A stretch of 64,000 bases of DNA from Methylomagnum ishizawai (GTDB lineage Bacteria; Pseudomonadota; Gammaproteobacteria; Methylococcales; Methylococcaceae), in NCBI RefSeq assembly GCF_019670005.1, contig NZ_AP019783.1:2816150-2880149 (forward strand). The letters are read 5' to 3'. Shown piece by piece: positions 32,026-42,919 of the stretch. The notes below the pieces were generated by a model, which saw only the letters and a list, made by a program, of their open reading frames with translations, was not told the origin of the DNA and did no database searches. Numbering within the stretch: position 1 is the first letter of the stretch; every line of letters begins with the position of its first letter. The translations under genes and the position numbers were made by a program.

Positions 32026-32235
32026 ATGCCAACCATGAAGCACGTCAGGCTCCGCCAACTCCTGGCCCAAGGCCGCGCCCGCACCCTGGTCGATGAACAG
32101 TATTTCGCGCAGCGGCGGGCCGAACGGGCGCACCGCGCCGCCTATGCGGCCATCGAGTGCGAGGCCAACGCCCCGCGCGGGCCGGTGCAACCGGAGATGG
32201 CGCAGCCGAACCACACCCCAAGGTGGAAACCATGA
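32026..32235 (+). CDS. Small hypothetical phage protein
   Basis: A 69-residue basic protein, MPTMKHVRLRQLLAQGRART onward, with QYFAQRRAERAHRAAYAAIE. CGGAG lies upstream of the ATG at 32026. Its stop overlaps the start of the ATPase gene by four bases (ATGA), so it belongs to the recombination operon. Confidence 0.6.
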   Translation: MPTMKHVRLRQLLAQGRARTLVDEQYFAQRRAERAHRAAYAAIECEANAPRGPVQPEMAQPNHTPRWKP

Positions 32236-33065
32236 CCCAACCACAACAAAAGAAGATGTCGCTGGCGAACGTCACCAGCGGCAGGATCCAAAGGCCGTTC
32301 ATGATGGCGCTCTACGGCGTGGACGGGGTGGGCAAATCGACGCTCGCCGCCGGCGCCCCCCATCCCATTTTCATCAACGCCGAGGACGGCAGCAGCGAAC
32401 TCGACGTGGCGCGGTTCCCCGGCGCGGAAAACAAGGCCGAGCTCGAGGAGGCCATCAACGTCTTGCTGAGGGAGGAGCACGGGTTCAATACCGTGGTGCT
32501 GGACAGCATCGACTGGGCGGAAACCATGATCCGGCAGGACCTGTGCGAACAGTTCCGGGTGGAATCGCTGGAGGATGTGCGCGGGGGGTTCGGCAAGGGC
32601 ACGGTGGCCCTGCGCGAGCAATTCGTCCGCTTCCTGGATTTCCTTGCCTACCTCCGCACCTACCGGGACATGAACATCATCGTCATCGGGCATTGCGAGG
32701 TGAAGAAGTTCGAGGACCCCACCACCGCCGCCGGATACGACCGCTACCGGATCAAGCTCGACGAGGTGAACGCCGCCCGGCTGCGGGAAGCCTGCGACGT
32801 GGTGGCCTTCTACAACTACGACACCGCGCTCATGGCCAAGGAAAACCGCCAGGGCGAAATCCAGGGCAAGGCCCGCGGCAAATCCTTCGACAAGCACGAA
32901 CTCCACTTCAAGCGCAGCGCCGCCTTCGACGCGAAGGCCCGCACCCTCAACGGCTACGCCCTGCCCCCCAAAGTCATCGTGCCGCCGGACGAACCGCCGG
33001 GAAACAGCTTCCGCGCCTTCGGGCACCTGATCGGCATCACCGAGCCGCCCATACCGGGGCCATAA
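32232..33065 (+). CDS. Phage RecA-like ATPase (AAA_24/Sak4-like)
   Basis: A 277-residue protein. Walker A is ALYGVDGVGKSTLAAGAPHP, Walker B NTVVLDSIDWAE, with a later MNIIVIGHCEVKKFEDPTT strand that fits the sensor region of RecA-like phage proteins. The family includes Sak4-type single-strand annealing and recombination ATPases. It is directly followed by a DUF669 single-strand binding protein, the classic Sak4 partner, which supports the role. Confidence 0.8.
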   Translation: MTQPQQKKMSLANVTSGRIQRPFMMALYGVDGVGKSTLAAGAPHPIFINAEDGSSELDVARFPGAENKAELEEAINVLLREEHGFNTVVLDSIDWAETMIRQDLCEQFRVESLEDVRGGFGKGTVALREQFVRFLDFLAYLRTYRDMNIIVIGHCEVKKFEDPTTAAGYDRYRIKLDEVNAARLREACDVVAFYNYDTALMAKENRQGEIQGKARGKSFDKHELHFKRSAAFDAKARTLNGYALPPKVIVPPDEPPGNSFRAFGHLIGITEPPIPGP

Positions 33066-33158
33066 GGATCAACGGGGCGAACCCGCCGCCCCTTGATTAT
33101 CCCAGCGGGAAACCAACGGTCATCCAGTCAAACGGTCACAACCCAATAGGTCGATACC

Positions 33159-33827
33159 ATGAGCAACTATCCAGAATATGAAGACGATTTCGATTTCGGC
33201 ACCAATATGGCCGATGTCGATGAAAACGCGGGGGGCGGCTATGGCCCCATGCCAGCCGGTAAGTATGGGATGCAAGCCGTCGAGGTGGCGGTCAAGGACG
33301 GCAAAGACCCGCGCAACGGCAAGATGGTGGCCGTCACCTTCCAAGTGGTGGACGGCTCCAACAACCGCAAGATTTTCGAGAACTACTGCTTGCAGCATAC
33401 CAACGACACCACCAAGCGGATCGCCGAACAGGCGGTCAAGCAATGGATGAAGGCGTGCGGCTATACCGGCAACGAACGCCTCACCGCCGGGCTGTTGAAG
33501 ACCCTGGAAGGCCGCGAATTCACGGCCCACGTCATCGTCGAAAAAAGCCGCGACCCGCAGTACGGCGACCGCAACCGCATCCGCCAGTTCGAGCCCTCCG
33601 GCGGATACGCCCCCCAGCAATCCAGCCGGCCGGCCCCCGCCCCCCAACAGCGCCCCGCGCCGGTCCCCCCGCAGCAGCGGCCCGCCCCGGCTCCCCAGCA
33701 ACAACGCCCGGCCCCGGCGCAATACCAGGACCCCCGCCAGGCCGCGCCCAGTCCACAGCCCCAGCCCGCCCAAGCCGCCATTCCGCCCCGCCCCACCGGC
33801 GGCAAGCCCTGGGAACGCCGCGCATAA
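33159..33827 (+). CDS. DUF669 single-strand DNA-binding-like protein
   Basis: A 222-residue protein. Residues about 20-150 match DUF669: GKYGMQAVEVAVKDGKDPRN, VTFQVVDGSNNRKIFENYCL and LLKTLEGREFTAHVIVEKSR. The last 65 residues are almost only P, A and Q in QQRPAP repeats, resembling the disordered tail of SSB proteins, but it ends GKPWERRA rather than with an acidic tip. It probably coats single-stranded DNA for the upstream ATPase. Confidence 0.8.
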   Translation: MSNYPEYEDDFDFGTNMADVDENAGGGYGPMPAGKYGMQAVEVAVKDGKDPRNGKMVAVTFQVVDGSNNRKIFENYCLQHTNDTTKRIAEQAVKQWMKACGYTGNERLTAGLLKTLEGREFTAHVIVEKSRDPQYGDRNRIRQFEPSGGYAPQQSSRPAPAPQQRPAPVPPQQRPAPAPQQQRPAPAQYQDPRQAAPSPQPQPAQAAIPPRPTGGKPWERRA

Positions 33828-33902
33828 CCTGACCGGATAAACCATCGGCCCGTGGCCCATGCCCCGGCGTGGGCCACGGGGAGCGGGGTATCGGAGGGAA
33901 AT

Positions 33903-35579
33903 ATGACCCAGAAAAAAATAACGCTACGCGACTACCAGCGTTGGGCGCTGGATAAGCTCTACGAATGGTTCGCCGACAACCCGGAGGGAAACCCCATCGT
34001 TTCGGCCTGCGTGGGCGCGGGCAAATCGATCCTCATCGCCGCCCTGTGCCAGGAGGCCGTGGAATGGGATTCCCGCAACAGGAGCCGGATCCTGGTGATC
34101 GTCCCGTCCAAGGAATTGGCGGAGCAAAACCTGGAGAAGCTGGTGGAACTGTGCCCGGACCTGGGGATAGGCGTGCTGTCCGCCAGCCTGGGGCGCAAGC
34201 AATACAGCCACCGGGACGACGTGGTGATCGGCACGCCCGGCACTATCGTCAAGGTGGCGGAAAAGCTCGGGTTCTTCGACCTGATCCTGTGCGACGAGGC
34301 CCACCTCATCAACCCCAAGGACGCGGGGATGTACCGGGAAATCATCCGCAAGCTGAAAACCAACAACCACTACCTGCGGGTGGTGGGCTGGACCGGGACG
34401 GCGTTCCGGGGCAATGGCATCTGGCTCACCGAGGGCGACGAAGCCCTGTTCACCGACATCGCGGCCAGCGTGGGCATGAAGGAATTGCTCAAGAAAGGAT
34501 TCCTCGCGCCCCTGGTGATCGGCGCCACCGCCACCCAGGTTTCCGGCGACGGCCTCCGCACGGCGAGCGGCGACTACGTGGTGTCGGAGCTGGCCCAGCG
34601 CCTGGACCGCGACGAACTCACGGAAAAAATCGTCGGCGAGATCGTGGAACAGGGCCGGGACCGCAAGAAATGGCTGGTGTTCTGCGTCACCGTGGCCCAC
34701 GCCGAACACATGGCCGCCGAGTTCAAGCGGCGCGGCATCGTGTCCGCCGTCGTCAGCGAGAAGACCCCCAAGGCCGAACGGGAAGCCCTCATCAAGGGCT
34801 TCAAGCTCGGGCGCGTCAAGGCGCTGTGCAACGTCGCCTGCCTCACCACCGGCTTCGACGTGCCCGACCTGGATTTGATCGCCCTGGTCCGCAACACCAA
34901 ATCCCCCGTGCTGTACGTGCAAATCTGCGGCAGGGGGATGCGCATCGCGGGCAAGGACATCGAGGAATCCATCCGCAACGGCAAGGCCGACTGCCTGTGG
35001 CTCGACTTCACCGACACCACGGCCCTGCTCGGCCCGGTGGACGACATCAAGGGCCGTCCGGCCCCGCAGAAAAAGAACCCGGAAGAGCGCGGCGCACCGC
35101 TCAAGCCCTGCCCCGGATGCGGGGCCGTCAACCCGGCGGGCGCGACCCATTGCAAGACCTGCGGCACGGCCTTCCCGCCGCCCGCCCCCACCCTCAACAC
35201 CGTGGCCTCCCAGGCCGCCATCCTGACGGCGACCGGCCCGCGCCTGGAAACCTTCCCGGTCGATGGCATTTCCTATCAATCCCTCGTTTCCAACAAAAAC
35301 GGCAAACCCTATCTACAAATCCTGTTCCAAAGCGACCTGTCGTATTTCCGCATCAACCTCTTCCTGGAACACGAAGGCTATGCGCGGGATAAATCCATCG
35401 GGCAATGGAAGGAATTGACCACGCCCCCCACCGAACCCCGCGATGTGGTGGATGCCGTCCAGCGGATCCGGCGCGGCGAAGTGGGGTTCAAGGACGTGGA
35501 ATCGATCACGGTGGATATGGTTTCCAAATGGAAGGACATCGCCAAGGTGAATTATCGGCGGGAAGCGGAGGCGGCGTAA
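33903..35579 (+). CDS. Superfamily 2 DEAD/DEAH-box helicase
   Basis: A 558-residue protein; start 33903 follows GGAGGG. Motif I is CVGAGKSILIAALCQ, Ia LVIVPSKELAEQN, II LILCDEAHLI, III GWTGTAF, then the second RecA domain with TTGFDVPDLDLIAL and a motif VI QICGRGMRI. A zinc-ribbon CPGCGAVNPAGATHCKTCG (about 400-420) precedes an unusual C-terminal region. It acts in phage replication or recombination between the SSB-like and exonuclease genes. Confidence 0.9.
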   Translation: MTQKKITLRDYQRWALDKLYEWFADNPEGNPIVSACVGAGKSILIAALCQEAVEWDSRNRSRILVIVPSKELAEQNLEKLVELCPDLGIGVLSASLGRKQYSHRDDVVIGTPGTIVKVAEKLGFFDLILCDEAHLINPKDAGMYREIIRKLKTNNHYLRVVGWTGTAFRGNGIWLTEGDEALFTDIAASVGMKELLKKGFLAPLVIGATATQVSGDGLRTASGDYVVSELAQRLDRDELTEKIVGEIVEQGRDRKKWLVFCVTVAHAEHMAAEFKRRGIVSAVVSEKTPKAEREALIKGFKLGRVKALCNVACLTTGFDVPDLDLIALVRNTKSPVLYVQICGRGMRIAGKDIEESIRNGKADCLWLDFTDTTALLGPVDDIKGRPAPQKKNPEERGAPLKPCPGCGAVNPAGATHCKTCGTAFPPPAPTLNTVASQAAILTATGPRLETFPVDGISYQSLVSNKNGKPYLQILFQSDLSYFRINLFLEHEGYARDKSIGQWKELTTPPTEPRDVVDAVQRIRRGEVGFKDVESITVDMVSKWKDIAKVNYRREAEAA

Positions 35580-35582
35580 TGG

Positions 35583-36914
35583 ATGAAACCCTCCCCCAAA
35601 CCCTCCGATATCGAAATCCGCAACGGAAACGGCAAGGTATGCCTGCTGCATCCCGGCCCCTATCTCCCCCCCGTAACCTTTTGCTTTTGGGACGCAAGAC
35701 ACCCTATGAACAATACCCCCGAAGATGAAGAAAACCTGATCCTCGATACCACGGTCCACCGCATGGACGAGGTGCTGGAAAGCGAGCGGTTCATGGGCGG
35801 CGGCATCGGGTTCGGCGCCATCGGCGAAGCCGACGACAGGCTGCTGTGGCTGAAGTTCCGCTGGTCGTTCGTCGATGCCCCGGTGCCGGATCGCCGCCGC
35901 ACCATGATGATGGGCAACGCCATCGAAAAGGACATCGCGGGGACCCTTTCCAAAATCCAGGGCCTGGAATTCCTGGACCGCGATCCGAACACCGGCAAGC
36001 AGTTCAAGCACCCATTCCTGGGCGGGCATTTCGCCGGGAAGATGGACGGGGTGGGCCTGGGTTTCCCGGAAGCCCCCAAGACCTGGCATGTGGTGGAGAT
36101 CAAGGGGGTTTCCCACAAGGCCTTCCAGGAGGCCATCAAGCGGGGCGTCGAAAACTGGCGCCCCGAGTATTGGGTGAACGTGCAATGCCACATGGGGGCG
36201 GCGGGCCTCGACCGGACGCTGTTCATCGTCCAGGACCGCGACACCGGGGCCGTCCACGCCGAACGGATCAAGCTCGACGACACCGTGTTCGGCGCCTGCC
36301 TGGCCCGCGCCGAGCGGATCGTCCTGGCCGAAGAACCCCCGGCCCCGATGTACGAAACCCGGTCCAGGGTTCCGCACGACGTCATGGCCTTCAAGCCGGA
36401 ATACAACACCCATATCTATTGGGGAATAGAACTACCCCGTCCCCATTGCCGGAATTGCCGGTTCGCCATTCCCCTGGTCGAGGGCACCTCCGGGGATTGG
36501 CTGTGCCAGATCGATTCCACCTCGTCGGCGACCGGCGCGCGCCTGGATTATTCCCAGCAGCGGGCCGGATGCCCCCGGCATAACTACCTGCCGTCCCTGC
36601 TATCCGAACTCGCGGAAGTCGTCCGGCAATACCCCGATTGCGTGGAGTACCGCGTGGGCCGGACCGTGTTCTGGAACGCCGAGGAAATGGTGGGCGAAAC
36701 GCATCCCGGCGTGTTTTCTTCCAAGGAATTATGCGCCCTGAGCGGCAACGTCGTGGCCAATGGACTATGCGAAGAATCGATCAAGGCGCGGTCGGGGTTG
36801 GCTGGGGTTAAACAGGGGGCATACACGATTGGGGGCGAAACGGTCATCGTCGATGAACCCAAGTCGGCTGCCGGGGGGATGGATGATTATGACGATGACG
36901 ACATTCCGTTCTAA
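35583..36914 (+). CDS. PD-(D/E)xK exonuclease (YqaJ-like) with Cys cluster
   Basis: A 443-residue protein; the first good domain residue is near M42 (35706), an alternative start. Likely nuclease motifs are GNAIEKDIAGTL, GGHFAGKMDGVG (metal-binding D) and WHVVEIKGVSHKAF (E-x-K), then QCHMGAAGLDRTLFIV. A later CRNCRF, WLCQID and GCPRH give four cysteines with Cas4/AddB-like spacing, so an iron-sulphur or zinc site is possible. It would be the 5'-3' exonuclease of the phage recombination set. Confidence 0.75.
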   Translation: MKPSPKPSDIEIRNGNGKVCLLHPGPYLPPVTFCFWDARHPMNNTPEDEENLILDTTVHRMDEVLESERFMGGGIGFGAIGEADDRLLWLKFRWSFVDAPVPDRRRTMMMGNAIEKDIAGTLSKIQGLEFLDRDPNTGKQFKHPFLGGHFAGKMDGVGLGFPEAPKTWHVVEIKGVSHKAFQEAIKRGVENWRPEYWVNVQCHMGAAGLDRTLFIVQDRDTGAVHAERIKLDDTVFGACLARAERIVLAEEPPAPMYETRSRVPHDVMAFKPEYNTHIYWGIELPRPHCRNCRFAIPLVEGTSGDWLCQIDSTSSATGARLDYSQQRAGCPRHNYLPSLLSELAEVVRQYPDCVEYRVGRTVFWNAEEMVGETHPGVFSSKELCALSGNVVANGLCEESIKARSGLAGVKQGAYTIGGETVIVDEPKSAAGGMDDYDDDDIPF

Positions 36915-36961
36915 CCGGCGCTTGCTGAATTCCGTCCTAATAATTCAAGAGATAACCCACT

Positions 36962-37882
36962 ATGTTCTTCAAAAACCTCCTGTTATTTCTGTTCACCGAA
37001 TCCTTATCCCCAAATCTTGCCGACCTTGAAGAGCGCCTCCAACAGCGCCGTTTCCAAGGCTGCGGAAGCCTGGAACTCTCCCATATCGGATGGGTTCCGC
37101 CCGTGGGGAAAGGTGATTCCGCGCCCCTGGTCCACGCCACCAACGGTTTCCTGATGGTCTGCCTGCGCCGGGAGGAAAAGATCCTTCCGGCCAGCGTGGT
37201 GAACGAGGTGCTGGCCGACCGGGTGGAAGAGATCGAATCCCGGCGTGGAACCCCGGTGCGGCGCAAGGAGAAGGACGCGCTGCGCGACGAGGTGATGCAG
37301 GACTTGCTGCCGCGGGCCTTCGTCCACAGCAAGCGGGCCTACGCCTACATCGATCCCAAGGGCGGGTGGTTGGTGGTGGACAGCGCCAGCGCCAAGAAGG
37401 CCGACGAGCTCACCGGCCTGTTGCGGCAATGCCTGGGCAGCCTGCCCATCGTGCCGTTCGCCACGATGCAACGGCCCAGCGTCTTGATGACAAGCTGGCT
37501 GGGCGAGGACGGGCCACCCACCGGCGTCACCCTGGACACCGATGCCGAATTGCGTTCCCCGGAAGAGGATGGCGGCACCGTGCGCTGCCGCAATCACGAC
37601 CTGGGCGCACCGGAAATCCAGAACCACCTTGAGGCCGGGAAGGAAGCCGTGAAATTGGCCCTGACCTATCAGGATCGCCTCAGCCTGGTGCTGGACGAAA
37701 GCTTGACCATCAAGCGCCTGCGGTTCCTCGACCTGGTGCAAGAGAAGGCGGCGGAGGTGGACACGGACGATCCGGCGGAACGGTTCGATGCCGATTTCGC
37801 GGTAATGGCGCTGGAACTGGCGGAGTTCCTTCCGGCGCTGGCGGGGATGTTCGGGGGGGCGAATGTGGAGGGGGTTAAATGA
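36962..37882 (+). CDS. rdgC: Recombination-associated protein RdgC
   Basis: A 306-residue protein of RdgC length. Typical segments are MFFKNLLLFLFT, LEERLQQRRFQGCG, VPPVGKGDSAPLVHATNGFL, EKILPASVVNEVLADRVEEI followed by E and GTPVRRKEKDALRDEVMQDL. RdgC rings bind double-stranded DNA and restrain RecA. Chromosomal rdgC exists in most gammaproteobacteria; this copy is in the phage recombination operon, overlapping the next gene by four bases. Confidence 0.92.
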   Translation: MFFKNLLLFLFTESLSPNLADLEERLQQRRFQGCGSLELSHIGWVPPVGKGDSAPLVHATNGFLMVCLRREEKILPASVVNEVLADRVEEIESRRGTPVRRKEKDALRDEVMQDLLPRAFVHSKRAYAYIDPKGGWLVVDSASAKKADELTGLLRQCLGSLPIVPFATMQRPSVLMTSWLGEDGPPTGVTLDTDAELRSPEEDGGTVRCRNHDLGAPEIQNHLEAGKEAVKLALTYQDRLSLVLDESLTIKRLRFLDLVQEKAAEVDTDDPAERFDADFAVMALELAEFLPALAGMFGGANVEGVK

Positions 37883-38760
37883 GCGCAGATACCGGGAAAA
37901 CCCTCTACACCGCCGGTTACGGCGCGGGCTGGACGGTGGAAGCCCTGGACGCCGCGATGCGGGAACGGCACGCCGTCCTGGTCGATACCCGGCTGGTGCC
38001 GTTCAGCCGCAAGCCGGGATGGGGCCGCGACGCCCTGTCCGCCCATTTCGGCCCGCGCCGGTACGTCCACATCAAGGCGCTCGGCAACCTCAACTATAGG
38101 GGCGGGCCGGTCGAACTGGCCGACGCCGGGGAAGGCATCGAAAGCCTCGCGGCCCGCCTGGCGGAACCGGGCATCGACGCCGTGGTCCTGCTGTGCGGCT
38201 GCCGGGACGTGCGGACCTGCCACCGCAAGGTGGTCGCCGAACTCGCCGCCGAGCGGTTAGGGGACCGCTTCGCCCTCCGCATCGAACACCTGGAACCGCC
38301 CGTCTCGGCCTCGCCCGGCTGGAAATGCCTCTCCATCCGCCAGCCCTGGGCCTGGGCCATCCTCCACGGCGGCAAGGACATCGAGAACCGCTCCTGGAAA
38401 ACCGATTATCGCGGCCCGGTCCTGATCCATGCGGCGAAAACCTTGACCCAGGCCGAGTACACGGGCGCTTGCCTCGACATCGGCATCATGGCACCGCGCC
38501 TCGACGTGCCCCGCCATGAGGATTTGGAGCGCGGCGGCATCGTCGGCGCGGCCCGCATCGTGGATTGCGTGGACAGGTCGGAATCGCCCTGGTTCGGCGG
38601 CGGGTTCGGCTTCGTGCTGGCCGATCCCCGCCCCCTGCCGTTCCTGCCGCTTACAGGGCGGCTGGGCTTGTTCGAGGTGCGCGAGGCCGACCTTGCCCCC
38701 ATCGCCGCCGCCCTGGTCCGGGCCAATTACCGTGAGATCGAGTTGGAGCGTATGGCATGA
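37879..38760 (+). CDS. DUF488-ASCH fusion protein
   Basis: A 293-residue protein. Residues about 8-125 are DUF488: LYTAGYGAGWTVEALDAAM, VLVDTRLVPFSRKPGWGR and VVLLCGCRDVRTCHRKVVAE. Residues about 150-275 are an ASCH domain: CLSIRQPWAWAILHGGKDIE, NRSWKTDYRGPVLIHAA and a FGFVLADPRPLPFLPLTGRL strand pair. ASCH domains belong to the PUA fold and bind nucleic acid; DUF488 has a Cys-rich catalytic look. The fusion suggests action on or recognition of modified nucleic acid. It overlaps rdgC and the next gene by four bases each. Confidence 0.8.
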   Translation: MSADTGKTLYTAGYGAGWTVEALDAAMRERHAVLVDTRLVPFSRKPGWGRDALSAHFGPRRYVHIKALGNLNYRGGPVELADAGEGIESLAARLAEPGIDAVVLLCGCRDVRTCHRKVVAELAAERLGDRFALRIEHLEPPVSASPGWKCLSIRQPWAWAILHGGKDIENRSWKTDYRGPVLIHAAKTLTQAEYTGACLDIGIMAPRLDVPRHEDLERGGIVGAARIVDCVDRSESPWFGGGFGFVLADPRPLPFLPLTGRLGLFEVREADLAPIAAALVRANYREIELERMA

Positions 38761-38975
38761 ACTCCGAACCCTTCATGACTTGCACCTGCGGGGCCCACAC
38801 CCCGCTTTCGGCCATGCCCCGCCACCTGCCCACCGATCATTTCGAGTGCGGCCAGTGCCGGACCCTCCTGATCCGGCGGCATGCGCGCCCCACGGTCTAT
38901 CCATCCGGGTTTGTCCTGCCGGGGAAGGTCAGCGTCGAGCGGGTGGAATTTGGATTGCTGGGAGACGTGGCATGA
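38757..38975 (+). CDS. Small zinc-binding-like protein
   Basis: A 72-residue protein with TCTCGAHTP and FECGQCRTLL Cys pairs and conserved-looking His residues between, a probable zinc knuckle. The ATG overlaps the upstream stop (ATGA) and its own stop overlaps the next small frame, so it is translationally coupled in the recombination operon. Function unknown. Confidence 0.6.
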   Translation: MNSEPFMTCTCGAHTPLSAMPRHLPTDHFECGQCRTLLIRRHARPTVYPSGFVLPGKVSVERVEFGLLGDVA

Positions 38976-39069
38976 CCCCGGCCCAAGCCGCCTTAATAGA
39001 ATTGCTGGCCGAGAACGCCGTGAGGCAATATCTATCCAGCCGCCATAACCAACAACAGGATTTGCCCTC

Positions 39070-40773
<1,704 letters not shown>

Positions 40774-40849
40774 TCAACTGCATATACTATACCAGAACCC
40801 TTCGGAATTAAGCAAGCCTTATTTTACAAATCCGCTAAATCCTTCCACT

Positions 40850-41374
40850 TCAAGCGTTTACGTAGGGCAATAGCAGGTGCAAGCCGCCAGCCGCGAACAC
40901 CCCGGCCAGCGCATCGTCCAGCATCACCCCGAACCCGCCCGCCACTTCCCGGTCCAGCCGCGAAATCGGCCAGGGTTTCAGCACATCGAACAACCGGAAC
41001 AGCGCGAAACCCAACACCACCGCCGGCCATGAAAACGGTACCCCGCCCATCGTAATCAAAAAACCCACGATCTCGTCCCAGACGATGCCGGAATGATCGT
41101 GTATCCCCAAGCGCCGCTCGCAACGCTGACAAATCGGCACGCCCGCCGCGAACAAGCCCAGCACCAGCCCCGCATAGGCCGGGAACGCCAAGCCCGCCAC
41201 CAGCGCGTAGACCGGAACCGCCGCCAAGGTGCCGAAGGTTCCGGGCGCGACCGGGGCCAGTCCCGAACCGAAGCCGAACGCTAGGAAGCAATAAGGATCG
41301 CCGAACACCTGCCGGGCCGGGATACGTAGGCGAGATTTGGCCTTGGGGGTGCTAGGTCCGGGAGAAATGTTCAT
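40850..41374 (-). CDS. pgpA: Phosphatidylglycerophosphatase A
   Basis: A 174-residue membrane protein. GFGSGLAPVAPGTFGTLAAV at the N-terminal side, then DHSGIVWDEIVGFLITM with acidic ligands and FALFRLFDVLKPWPI followed by DDALAG are PgpA hallmarks. It dephosphorylates phosphatidylglycerol phosphate in the inner membrane. It overlaps the thiL 3' end by 23 bp, the usual gammaproteobacterial thiL-pgpA order. The start could be 41374 or 41380. Confidence 0.9.
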   Translation of the reverse strand: MNISPGPSTPKAKSRLRIPARQVFGDPYCFLAFGFGSGLAPVAPGTFGTLAAVPVYALVAGLAFPAYAGLVLGLFAAGVPICQRCERRLGIHDHSGIVWDEIVGFLITMGGVPFSWPAVVLGFALFRLFDVLKPWPISRLDREVAGGFGVMLDDALAGVFAAGGLHLLLPYVNA

Positions 41375-42314
41375 AGCCACTTGGGTTCAGATCGATAAGG
41401 CGGCCCTCCTTCAGGAGCCGCAAGCCCGGTTCCGCTTCGATGCGCCCGATGGGGAACGCGGCCAGGCCGGCCCCGGCCAGACGCCGCGCCAGCTCGTCCC
41501 GCCTGTCCTCCGGGACGGTGAAGCACAATTCGTAATCGTCGCCCGCGCCCAAGGGCATGGCCCAATCTCCAGTCGTGGCGATATAGCGCGCCACCCCGTC
41601 GGCCAACGGCAGGGCGGCGCAGTCGAGCGTCGCGCCCACATTGCTGGCCGCGAGGATATGGCCCAGGTCGGCGGCGAGTCCATCGGAGACGTCGATGCAG
41701 GCCGAAGCCAGCCCGCGCAGTTGGAGGCCCAGCGCGACCCGTGGTTCGGGCCGTTCCAACCGGGCCAGGGCCGCGGCGTCTTGGAACTCGGTCTGGCCCA
41801 GGCGCTGTTTGAGGCCCAATCCCGCCGAGCCGATAGGTCCGCTCACATAGACGCCATCGCCGGGCCGCGCCCCGGAGCGGCGCAAGGCCCGCCCTTCCGG
41901 CACCCAACCCATGGCCTGGATCGTGATGGACAACGGTCCACGGGTGGTGTCGCCGCCGACGATCTCGACGCCATGCCGTTCGGCCAGGGCGAACAAACCG
42001 CGCGCGAACGCCGCCAGCCACCCCTCGTCAATCCCCGGCAAGGTCAGGGCCAGGGTGGCCCAGCGCGGTTCCGCGCCCATCGCCGCCAAATCGCTGAGGT
42101 TCACCGCCAGCGCCTTGTGACCCAGGCTGTCCGGTTCGACCTCCGGCAGGAAATGCACCCCGGACACCAGGGTATCCACCGTCACCGCCAGTTCCGCGCC
42201 CGCCGCGCAGCGCAGCAAGGCGCAATCGTCGCCGACGCCCAGCGCCGTACTCGCGTGGCGGACCGGCTGGCGGGTGAAAAAACGCCGGATCAGGTCGAAT
42301 TCGCCCAAGGCCAC
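41352..42314 (-). CDS. thiL: Thiamine-monophosphate kinase
   Basis: A 320-residue protein starting at a GTG that overlaps the nusB stop (TAGTG). ThiL motifs are GVGDDCALLRC, VTVDTLVSGVHF, GHKALAVNLSDLAAMGAEPR, GGDTTRGPLSITIQAMG and CIDVSDGLAADLGHI. It phosphorylates thiamine monophosphate to the active diphosphate. It is placed between nusB and pgpA as in many gammaproteobacteria. Confidence 0.95.
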   Translation of the reverse strand: MALGEFDLIRRFFTRQPVRHASTALGVGDDCALLRCAAGAELAVTVDTLVSGVHFLPEVEPDSLGHKALAVNLSDLAAMGAEPRWATLALTLPGIDEGWLAAFARGLFALAERHGVEIVGGDTTRGPLSITIQAMGWVPEGRALRRSGARPGDGVYVSGPIGSAGLGLKQRLGQTEFQDAAALARLERPEPRVALGLQLRGLASACIDVSDGLAADLGHILAASNVGATLDCAALPLADGVARYIATTGDWAMPLGAGDDYELCFTVPEDRRDELARRLAGAGLAAFPIGRIEAEPGLRLLKEGRLIDLNPSGYEHFSRT

Positions 42315-42919
42315 TAGCGTTGCACCCGGCGACCGAATTCCGCCGCCCGATGCTTACGGGCCAGCTTGTCCATCAGGCCGTTCACGAATTTGTGGCTCTG
42401 GCTGGCCCCGAATTGCTTGGCGAGGTTGATGCCTTCGTTGACCGCCACCCGGTAGGGCAATTCGGGCTTGAACATCAGCTCATACGCGCCCAGCCGCAAG
42501 ATGGCCCGTTCCACCGGGCCGAGCTCGTGGACCGGGCGGTCGGAGAATTCGCCTATCGCGGCGTCGATGACATCGATCCGGGCCGGCACCTCGTGCAGCA
42601 ATTCCTTGAAATAGCCTTCATGGATATCCGGGGCGCAGCACTGGGGCAGCAGGGCTTCCAGGGCGATGGATTCCAGGGCGTCGCCCTCGCCTTCTTCCTC
42701 GGGCCGGGAGCGGCAATATTTTTCCAAGGACTCTTCCAGCGTGTCGCGTTCGGCCACGGTCAAGACCTGCCCGGCGTGGAAACGGCGCGACAACTCCCGC
42801 GCCACCGCCAGTTCCTCCAGGAATTGCGCCTCGATGTCGGCCAGATTGCCCTGGGCCATCTGCCATTGATACAAGGCCTGGGTAGCGCAGCGCCGGGCCA
42901 GGGTGCGTGGGTTGCTCAT
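42314..42919 (-). CDS. nusB: Transcription antitermination factor NusB
   Basis: A 201-residue protein, well above the ~140 usual for NusB. The family ends are clear: [20 protein letters not shown] at the start and [20 protein letters not shown], then [30 protein letters not shown] at the end. An insertion of roughly 50-60 residues (about 45-100, including [16 protein letters not shown]) expands the middle. It acts in rRNA antitermination with NusE. ATGA overlap with ribH. Confidence 0.92.
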   Translation of the reverse strand: MSNPRTLARRCATQALYQWQMAQGNLADIEAQFLEELAVARELSRRFHAGQVLTVAERDTLEESLEKYCRSRPEEEGEGDALESIALEALLPQCCAPDIHEGYFKELLHEVPARIDVIDAAIGEFSDRPVHELGPVERAILRLGAYELMFKPELPYRVAVNEGINLAKQFGASQSHKFVNGLMDKLARKHRAAEFGRRVQR

